This document shows positions 1 through 3,623 of a DNA stretch of 8,305 nucleotides, piece after piece (within the stretch, counting starts at the first letter, position 1; each line of letters opens with the position of its first letter). Origin of the DNA: OFTM291 sp041741375 (GTDB taxonomy: Bacteria; Gemmatimonadota; Gemmatimonadetes; Gemmatimonadales; GWC2-71-9); contig JBGSKF010000184.1 of the NCBI GenBank assembly GCA_041741375.1, forward strand, positions 1-8,305. Reading direction: 5' to 3'. The notes under the pieces were generated by a model, which saw nothing but the letters and a program-made list of their open reading frames with translations, had not been told where the DNA came from and did no database searches. A program made the position numbers and the translations under genes.

Positions 1-14
1 CGGGGAGATTTCAT
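1..14 (-). CDS. Start of an unidentified gene running off the left edge
   Basis: Only the first codons are visible: ATG at 14-12 on the minus strand, reading M-K-S-P before the window ends. The start is supported by a GAGGAG Shine-Dalgarno site at 26-21, six bases upstream of the ATG, and by a perfect TATAAT hexamer further upstream at 84-79. The gene lies on the same strand as the S9 peptidase, but 330 bp of repeat-filled sequence and its own promoter candidate separate them, so it is probably transcribed independently. Nothing can be said about the product. The call rests on the ribosome site and promoter arrangement, not on coding content. Confidence 0.55.
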
Positions 15-78
15 CCGGTTCTCCTCTGAGGGCCACGAAACACGATTCGGACGCGTGCCAGGAACGGAAAGCGCCGGA

Positions 79-84
79 ATTATA
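79..84 (-). promoter_or_regulatory. Consensus -10 hexamer for the left-edge gene
   Basis: The minus strand reads TATAAT at 84-79, a perfect match to the bacterial housekeeping -10 box in an otherwise GC-rich region. A transcript starting near position 72 would have a leader of roughly 58 bases before the ATG at 14, with the GAGGAG ribosome site inside it. The -35 position at a 17-base spacing reads GGGATA, which is a poor match, so the promoter is either -10 dominated or helped by an activator. This is inference from position and sequence only. Confidence 0.45.
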
Positions 85-189
85 AGGCTGGTCCGTCAGA
101 ATATCCCCTTGGGTCACCCACACGAATCCGCGTAGACCCGACATTAGGACATAGGGTGGCCCTGATCAACCGACGAGGGAACCAATGCC

Positions 190-269
190 CGTCATTCCCG
201 CGCACGCGGGAATCCATTTTCCTCCTCAAGCCCTCGTCTACATGGATCCCCGCGTGCGCGGGAATGACG
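190..269. repeat. MITE-like element of two inverted 28-bp arms (dRS3-like cores)
   Basis: Arms at 190-217 and 242-269 are reverse complements with one mismatch in 28, separated by 24 bases. Each arm contains its own hairpin: 194-213 reads ATTCCCGCGCACGCGGGAAT, a 9-bp perfect inverted repeat around CA, and 246-265 is the same with one change. The core fits the ATTCCC-N8-GGGAAT pattern described as dRS3 in Neisseria. The spurious peptides it encodes (…FPRTRESI…WIPACAGMT on plus, …VIPAHAGIH…MDSRVRGNDG on minus) are familiar from many unrelated genomes. There is no transposase, so it would be non-autonomous. Placed after the peptidase gene, its nested hairpins might also affect transcript ends. 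No clear target duplication was found by eye. Confidence 0.88.
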
Positions 270-283
270 ATTAACCAGAGATT

Positions 284-325
284 CCCCAATACCCAACACC
301 CAGTCCCCAACACCCAGCACCCCCC
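284..325. repeat. Degenerate 7-bp tandem array, CCCAAY/CCCAGY type
   Basis: Six consecutive heptamers in strict phase begin at 284, 291, 298, 305, 312 and 319. The pattern is roughly (A/C)CCCARY, with units such as CCCCAAT, ACCCAAC and ACCCAGT; the last unit merges into a run of C. On the minus strand this reads as G-rich units of the GGGTGTT type, downstream of the S9 peptidase stop codon and therefore in that transcript if there is read-through. The 7-bp phase and CCC core resemble the STRR heptanucleotide repeats of cyanobacteria, though nothing else here suggests a cyanobacterium. Confidence 0.8.
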
Positions 326-345
326 CTCCCTCCCCCCCTCCCCCC
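320..345. other. C/T-only tract abutting the peptidase stop codon; G-quadruplex-prone on minus
   Basis: The plus strand from 320 to 345 consists only of C with T at 327, 331 and 339. On the minus (coding) strand this gives G runs of 5-7 interrupted by single A residues, starting within the TAG stop codon of the S9 peptidase. Four or more G runs with one-base loops fit the usual G-quadruplex pattern. It adjoins the 7-bp array and may be its decayed end. A role in transcription termination or RNA stability is inference. Confidence 0.6.
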
Positions 346-2663
346 TACGGGACCAACGGCCGCGTGGCCCCGATCTCGTATCCCTGCGGCGGCTCGGCGC
401 CCAGCAGGTGCCGGACGAAATAATCCCAGCGGCGGCGCATCATGTAGGGTTCGTTTCCGAACCCATGGCGACGATTCGGGAGCAGGAGAAGATCGAAGTC
501 CTTATTCGCCTTCATCAGGGCATCCACCAGCACCAGGGTACTGTTGGGGGGCACGTTGTTGTCCATGGAACCGTGGGCGATCAGCAACTTGCCCCGGAGA
601 TTCTCCACGTGGAGCTGGTTGGCCTGATCATCGTAGTTGGTGCTCCCATCGGGATTCTTCTCCAGGAGTCCCTGATACCGTTCTCCCCAGTCGTCCTCGT
701 AGGTCCGGTTGTCGTGGTTGCCGGCCTGGGACACCGCAACCTTGTACACGTCGGGGTAGCGGAGGATTCCGGCGGTCGAGGCGAACCCTCCGCCCGAGTG
801 TCCCCAGATCCCGACCCGGTCCAGATCCATCCAGGAGTGGCGGGCGCCGAGCTGCCGGAGCATCGCGACCTGATCGGGGAGTCCGTTGTCGCCCATGTTA
901 CCGTAGTAGGCGTCGTGGAACGACTTCGAGCGCATCGGGGTCCCCATCGCGTCCACTTCCACCACGATGAAACCGAGCTCGGCGATGGCCTGCTTGTCCC
1001 CGCGGGCAGCGGAGAAGTTCCGGCTCCCCACACTTCCGGTCTGGGGCCCCGGGTAGAGGTAGTTGAGCACGGGGTAGCGCGTGGTGGAATCGAACTGCGA
1101 AGGCCGGTACATGAGCCCGTACAGGTCGGTTTCGCCGTCGCGCCCCTTGACCGTGAAGGGGATCGGGGGCTGCCACCCGAGGGCAAGCAGCCGGGAGATG
1201 TCGGCCGTTTCCAGGGTCATCACCAGGCGGCCTCGGGCGTCGCGCAGCACGGTGGTTGGCGGAGTGACCGGCGTGGACCATCGATCCACGAACCATTCCC
1301 CGCCTGGCGCCAGGGTCACGGCATGATTGGCGTCTTCGGGGGTGAGAAGCGTTTGCCGGGTGCCGTCAAACCGGATGGTGTAGAGGTGCTGGAAGTAGGA
1401 ATCGCGCCCCGCTTCCCGCCCCGCCGCGGTGTAGGTCAGGGTCCGGGCCCGCTCATCCACCCGCAGGAGTTGCAGCACGGGACCGGGGCCCCGGGTGATC
1501 TGGTGCTTCAGGGCTCCGGTCGTGAGGTCGTACAGGTAGAGGTTGCCCCAGTCATCCCGTTCGGAAAACCAGACAAACTCGTTCGACGCCGGGAGGACGC
1601 GCCAGTTCTCCTGATCGAGGCCCGATTCGTACTGGGTGGCGACCCGCTCCTCGAGGACATCGCGCACCGTCCCGGTCTCGGCGTCGGCGATGCGGAGGGT
1701 GGCCACCTTGTGGTCCCGCGACGAGGAAACGAAGGCGAGGTGGGAGCCATCGGGATACCAGGCCACGTCGGTCCAGGTCCGGCCGCAGACCACATGGTCG
1801 CAGACCGTGCTCCGGTGGGCATCCGGGGGCATCTGCAGCCGAACCACTCGCGCTGTCGGCACATCGATGATGACGCGATGGATGGTGAAGATGGCGCTGT
1901 CGCCGGGGAGGGGATACTTCCACGCCTCGAGCTCGGGGTGCCCCACCTGGCTGTTCACCAGGTACATCATGCCCACCGCGCGGCCGTCATGCTGGAAGGT
2001 GGCGATCCGGCGGCTGTCCGGGGACCAGACCAGCACCGGCATGTCGCTCTTGACCCAGCCGGCGTTGTTGGTCGCGTAGCCGAAGTCCTCCACGCCGTCC
2101 GTGGTGAGCCGAGTCTCCTGGCCGGTGGCCAGGTCGCGCACCCAGAGGTTGTGGTCCCGCACGAAAGCCGCCTTGGACCCGTTGGGTGAGACGACGCTGT
2201 TCCGTGGTGGGGCGCCCCGATCCGTTTCCACACTCGGCGCGCAGGTTCCCGCGGGGGCGGTGCAGGCGAACCGCCGCCGACCGATGAGGAAGGTGAGATC
2301 CAGCCCCTCGGCCATCGGTTTCAAATCCTGCAGAGCCAGTTCCGTCGCGGACAGTGTCGTGTCGGCGGCGGCACTCAGGGCGCGGGCCAGGGCAGCATGA
2401 TCGAAGGCAGGCTGCCGGGTCCGCCGCCTCGGGTCCACCATCAGGTACTCGCCGCCGCCGCCGGTGGTCCGCCGGTACCAGAGCCGACCGTCGTCCATCC
2501 AGGTTTCCCGGCTCACCTGACCCTCCACGGCCCGGTTCATCGTGACCCCCAGGCGCCGTTCGGCACGAGCGTAGTCCTCCGCGGTGAGGGCGGGACGCTC
2601 CTGGCCGTGAACGGGGGCCATCGGGAGCAGCAGGATCGGAAGGGTCAGGAGCAGTCGTCGCAT
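345..2663 (-). CDS. Exported S9 family peptidase (DPP-IV-like propeller plus alpha/beta hydrolase)
   Basis: Predicted serine peptidase of 772 residues, secreted or periplasmic, cutting peptides or releasing N-terminal dipeptides. Residues 1-20 form a Sec signal peptide (MRRLLLTLPILLLP…VHG). Residues of about 150-490 look like the DPP-IV N-terminal beta-propeller, with blades such as VLVWSPDSRRIATFQHD and VAWYPDGSHLAFVSS. Residues of about 500-755 are the prolyl oligopeptidase catalytic domain. The nucleophile is Ser623 in GHSGGG, followed by Asp701 (HGSMDNNVPP) and His733 (RRHGFG); Tyr537 in YPGP is the likely oxyanion-hole tyrosine. Cys134/141 and Cys288/293 are spaced like local disulfides. 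The double-glutamate motif that binds the substrate amino terminus in true DPP-IV is not evident near residues 190-215, so dipeptidyl specificity is uncertain. The start is supported by the signal peptide and a GAGGG ribosome site four bases upstream. Length is normal for the family. It is transcribed divergently from the lipoprotein gene. Confidence 0.95.
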   Translation of the reverse strand: MRRLLLTLPILLLPMAPVHGQERPALTAEDYARAERRLGVTMNRAVEGQVSRETWMDDGRLWYRRTTGGGGEYLMVDPRRRTRQPAFDHAALARALSAAADTTLSATELALQDLKPMAEGLDLTFLIGRRRFACTAPAGTCAPSVETDRGAPPRNSVVSPNGSKAAFVRDHNLWVRDLATGQETRLTTDGVEDFGYATNNAGWVKSDMPVLVWSPDSRRIATFQHDGRAVGMMYLVNSQVGHPELEAWKYPLPGDSAIFTIHRVIIDVPTARVVRLQMPPDAHRSTVCDHVVCGRTWTDVAWYPDGSHLAFVSSSRDHKVATLRIADAETGTVRDVLEERVATQYESGLDQENWRVLPASNEFVWFSERDDWGNLYLYDLTTGALKHQITRGPGPVLQLLRVDERARTLTYTAAGREAGRDSYFQHLYTIRFDGTRQTLLTPEDANHAVTLAPGGEWFVDRWSTPVTPPTTVLRDARGRLVMTLETADISRLLALGWQPPIPFTVKGRDGETDLYGLMYRPSQFDSTTRYPVLNYLYPGPQTGSVGSRNFSAARGDKQAIAELGFIVVEVDAMGTPMRSKSFHDAYYGNMGDNGLPDQVAMLRQLGARHSWMDLDRVGIWGHSGGGFASTAGILRYPDVYKVAVSQAGNHDNRTYEDDWGERYQGLLEKNPDGSTNYDDQANQLHVENLRGKLLIAHGSMDNNVPPNSTLVLVDALMKANKDFDLLLLPNRRHGFGNEPYMMRRRWDYFVRHLLGAEPPQGYEIGATRPLVP

Positions 2664-2734
2664 GGTTTCCCTCGGAAGGTGGCAAGCGGAGATTCATGAA
2701 AATACGCGCACCAGGCCGGGACGACCACCGGTAG

Positions 2735-2754
2735 GGGCGGCCCGCGGGCCGCCC
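2735..2754. repeat. 20-bp perfect palindrome in the divergent gap
   Basis: GGGCGGCCCGCGGGCCGCCC is its own reverse complement. It is preceded by GTAGG, and a GTAGGGGCG-plus-palindrome layout is a common dispersed-repeat style in environmental genomes. It lies 72-91 bases upstream of the S9 peptidase start and about 180 bases upstream of the lipoprotein start. It could be a REP-like repeat, a protein-binding operator or a hairpin; no T tract follows it, so a terminator is unlikely. Nothing else gene-like was seen in the 2664-2826 stretch. Confidence 0.7.
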
Positions 2755-2826
2755 TGGAATACGAGGTGGACATCGGGATCGTGTCGCCGTGGGCCGTGGA
2801 GCTGGATGTCAGGGAATCCCCGGATC

Positions 2827-2854
2827 CGTCATTCCGGCGAAAACCGAGATCCAT
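2827..2854. repeat. Solo arm related to the 190-269 MITE-like element
   Basis: This 28-base segment begins CGTCATTCC and ends ATCCAT, exactly the ends and length of the left arm at 190-217, and matches it at 21 of 28 positions. The differences fall in the middle, where the internal palindrome is replaced by a weaker GGCGAAAACC core. No inverted partner arm is present downstream, so it is a solo or half element. The encoded nonsense peptide (PSFRRKPRSMG on plus) belongs to the same familiar spurious-ORF family. It sits between the palindrome and the 7-bp array upstream of the lipoprotein gene. Confidence 0.75.
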
Positions 2855-2880
2855 GGGTCGGTTCTTATGGTTCGGTGGTT

Positions 2881-2922
2881 ATTGTTCATTGTCCATTGTC
2901 CATTGTCCATTATTCATTGTCC
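2881..2922. repeat. 7-bp tandem array, ATTGTCC type, six units
   Basis: Six in-phase heptamers begin at 2881, 2888, 2895, 2902, 2909 and 2916. Four are exactly ATTGTCC; the other two, at 2881 and 2909, are ATTGTTC and ATTATTC. The array ends only 11 bases before the lipoprotein ATG at 2934 and is strikingly AT-rich against its surroundings. It therefore occupies the place where a leader and ribosome site would be expected. TTGTCC and TATTC within it faintly resemble promoter hexamers, but no pair is convincing. Confidence 0.9.
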
Positions 2923-2933
2923 CTCGGCTACTC

Positions 2934-3407
2934 ATGACTCGCATCACTGTTGCCCTCTTCACCATGGCCGCTCTTCTGCTCGCTGGGTGCTCTTCTCCAC
3001 CACCCGCCGAGAACACGGTCGCGGGAGCAGGTGCCCGCCTCGGAGATGTCGAGATCACCGACGCGGTGTCGTGGGGAATCTCCTCGTCGGGGTCGGCCAC
3101 AGCCGGGTGGCACATGACGTCCGCCGAGGGGGACACCCTGGTGGAGGTCACCTCGCCGCACGGGGCCGCGGGACTGCACGACGTGATCGGAGGGGTGATG
3201 TCGCCGATGACGGACCTTCCTCTCGCCGCAGGCCGACGCCTGACGCTCGGGGCCGGGGGTCCCCATGTCATGATCACCGGAATGACCGAGGGATATGCCC
3301 GGGGAGACTCTCTTGCCCTCACCCTTCGGTTCGCTCGGGCTGGCGAGGTGACAATGCGACTCCCGGTGGTGCGGTTTTCCGACGCGCAGAGCCTGCTGGG
3401 GAGGTAG
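2934..3407 (+). CDS. PCuAC-type copper-chaperone-like lipoprotein
   Basis: A lipoprotein of 157 residues with signal peptide MTRITVALFTMAALLLAGC; LLAGC is the lipobox and Cys19 the lipidated residue. The mature part matches the PCu(A)C (former DUF461) cupredoxin-like fold. It has H82 before GVM(89)SPM(92), then PLAAG, GAGGPH(111)VM(113), and the closing LTLRFARAGEVTMRLPV strand typical of the family. Such proteins bind Cu(I) through His and Met outside the cytoplasmic membrane and can deliver it to cytochrome oxidase CuA sites. Spacing differs from the classical H-X10-M-X21-H-X-M motif, so affinity may differ. I chose ATG 2934 because it gives a perfect lipoprotein signal; the longer frame from 2766 runs through repeats. 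There is no Shine-Dalgarno site and a 7-bp array lies 11 bases upstream. The TAG stop is itself part of a downstream repeat. No cytochrome oxidase or SCO gene is adjacent. Confidence 0.87.
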   Translation: MTRITVALFTMAALLLAGCSSPPPAENTVAGAGARLGDVEITDAVSWGISSSGSATAGWHMTSAEGDTLVEVTSPHGAAGLHDVIGGVMSPMTDLPLAAGRRLTLGAGGPHVMITGMTEGYARGDSLALTLRFARAGEVTMRLPVVRFSDAQSLLGR

Positions 3408-3439
3408 GGAGTGGGGAGTAGGGAGTAGGGAATCGGGGC
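3405..3439. repeat. 7-bp tandem array, TAGGGAG type, overlapping the lipoprotein stop
   Basis: Five in-phase units begin at 3405, 3412, 3419, 3426 and 3433, with consensus T(A/G)GGGA(G/A). The first unit's TAG is the stop codon of the PCuAC gene. One further TGGGGAG unit at 3397-3403, shifted by a single base, lies inside the last codons (…LLGR). The G runs make the transcript strand G-quadruplex-prone, as in the tract after the S9 peptidase. Confidence 0.85.
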
Positions 3440-3557
3440 ACCGCATGAAAGCGTCTCGTCCGTCTCGTAAGGCGGGCCTTCGCTCACGGGATTGCGTCGT
3501 CGGCTCCTCCTCCTCGCAATGACGGCTGCAGTCCCTACTCCCTACTCCCTACTCCCT
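3406..3557. repeat. 152-bp MITE-like unit bounded by 26-bp inverted 7-bp arrays
   Basis: Bases 3406-3431 and 3532-3557 are reverse complements at 25 of 26 positions; the one difference would be a G-U pair in RNA. They enclose 100 bases that contain a second repeat type (3488-3524). A transcript through here could form a long hairpin that would isolate the lipoprotein gene from the UPF0182 gene. No transposase or clear target duplication is visible, so 'MITE-like' describes shape only. The 3408-3623 gap holds no credible gene. Confidence 0.7.
3488..3524 (-). repeat. Dispersed repeat of the CGTCATTGCGAGGAG type
   Basis: On the minus strand the sequence begins CGTCATTGCGAGGAG at 3524 and ends near GACGCAATCC. 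This layout recalls a widespread dispersed repeat (CGTCATTGCGAGG … GAAGCAATC) known to me from many unrelated genomes. ATTGCG at 3491-3496 and CGCAAT at 3515-3520 pair to make a hairpin with an 18-base loop. It shares the CGTCATT start with the arms at 190-217 and 2827-2854. Confidence 0.6.
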
Positions 3558-3560
3558 CTT
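3533..3560. repeat. 7-bp tandem array, CCCTACT type (inverted copy)
   Basis: Units begin at 3533, 3540, 3547 and 3554; the first three are exactly CCCTACT and the fourth is CCCTCTT. It is the reverse complement of the array at 3405-3432 and ends 63 bases before the UPF0182 start codon. Further C/T-rich sequence (3561-3576) follows before the ribosome site. Confidence 0.85.
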
Positions 3561-3609
3561 ACTACCCTCCCCACCCTTGACATAACGCGCCCTCGGGTGA
3601 TTCTCCGAC

Positions 3610-3616
3610 AAGGAGG
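3610..3616 (+). promoter_or_regulatory. Ribosome binding site fixing the GTG start of the UPF0182 gene
   Basis: AAGGAGG is a near-perfect anti-16S match placed seven bases before GTG 3624. It decides the start: the reading frame stays open upstream to 3492, but that extension would translate the 7-bp array and the family's N-terminal membrane segment begins directly after GTG. Confidence 0.9.
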
Positions 3617-3623
3617 ATTGCCT

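Noticed and set aside
80..313. Small minus-strand frame across 80-313
   Set aside because: It translates the MITE-like element and 7-bp array; the peptide is the familiar spurious product of this repeat.
156..2189. Long plus-strand open frame (677 codons) opposite the S9 peptidase
   Set aside because: It begins inside the MITE-like repeat and is the antisense of a clearly conserved peptidase; the protein is low in pattern and rich in His/Gly/Val/Pro as expected of a GC-rich shadow frame.
2881..2922. CRISPR-like array
   Set aside because: Units are 7 bp with no spacers; these are tandem repeats, not CRISPR.
2766..2933. N-terminal extension of the lipoprotein to 2766
   Set aside because: The added 56 residues translate repeats, and the lipoprotein signal starts exactly at ATG 2934.
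3405..3560. Rho-independent terminator after the lipoprotein gene
   Set aside because: The inverted arrays can fold, but the loop is 100 bases and no T tract follows; recorded as a repeat instead.
3577..3605. Promoter with TTGACA at 3577-3582 upstream of the UPF0182 gene
   Set aside because: The -35 hexamer is perfect, but no -10 better than GATTCT is found at 16-18 bases, and the transcript would start on top of the ribosome site.
3492..3623. N-terminal extension of the UPF0182 protein to 3492
   Set aside because: It would translate a dispersed repeat and the CCCTACT array; AAGGAGG lies directly before GTG 3624.
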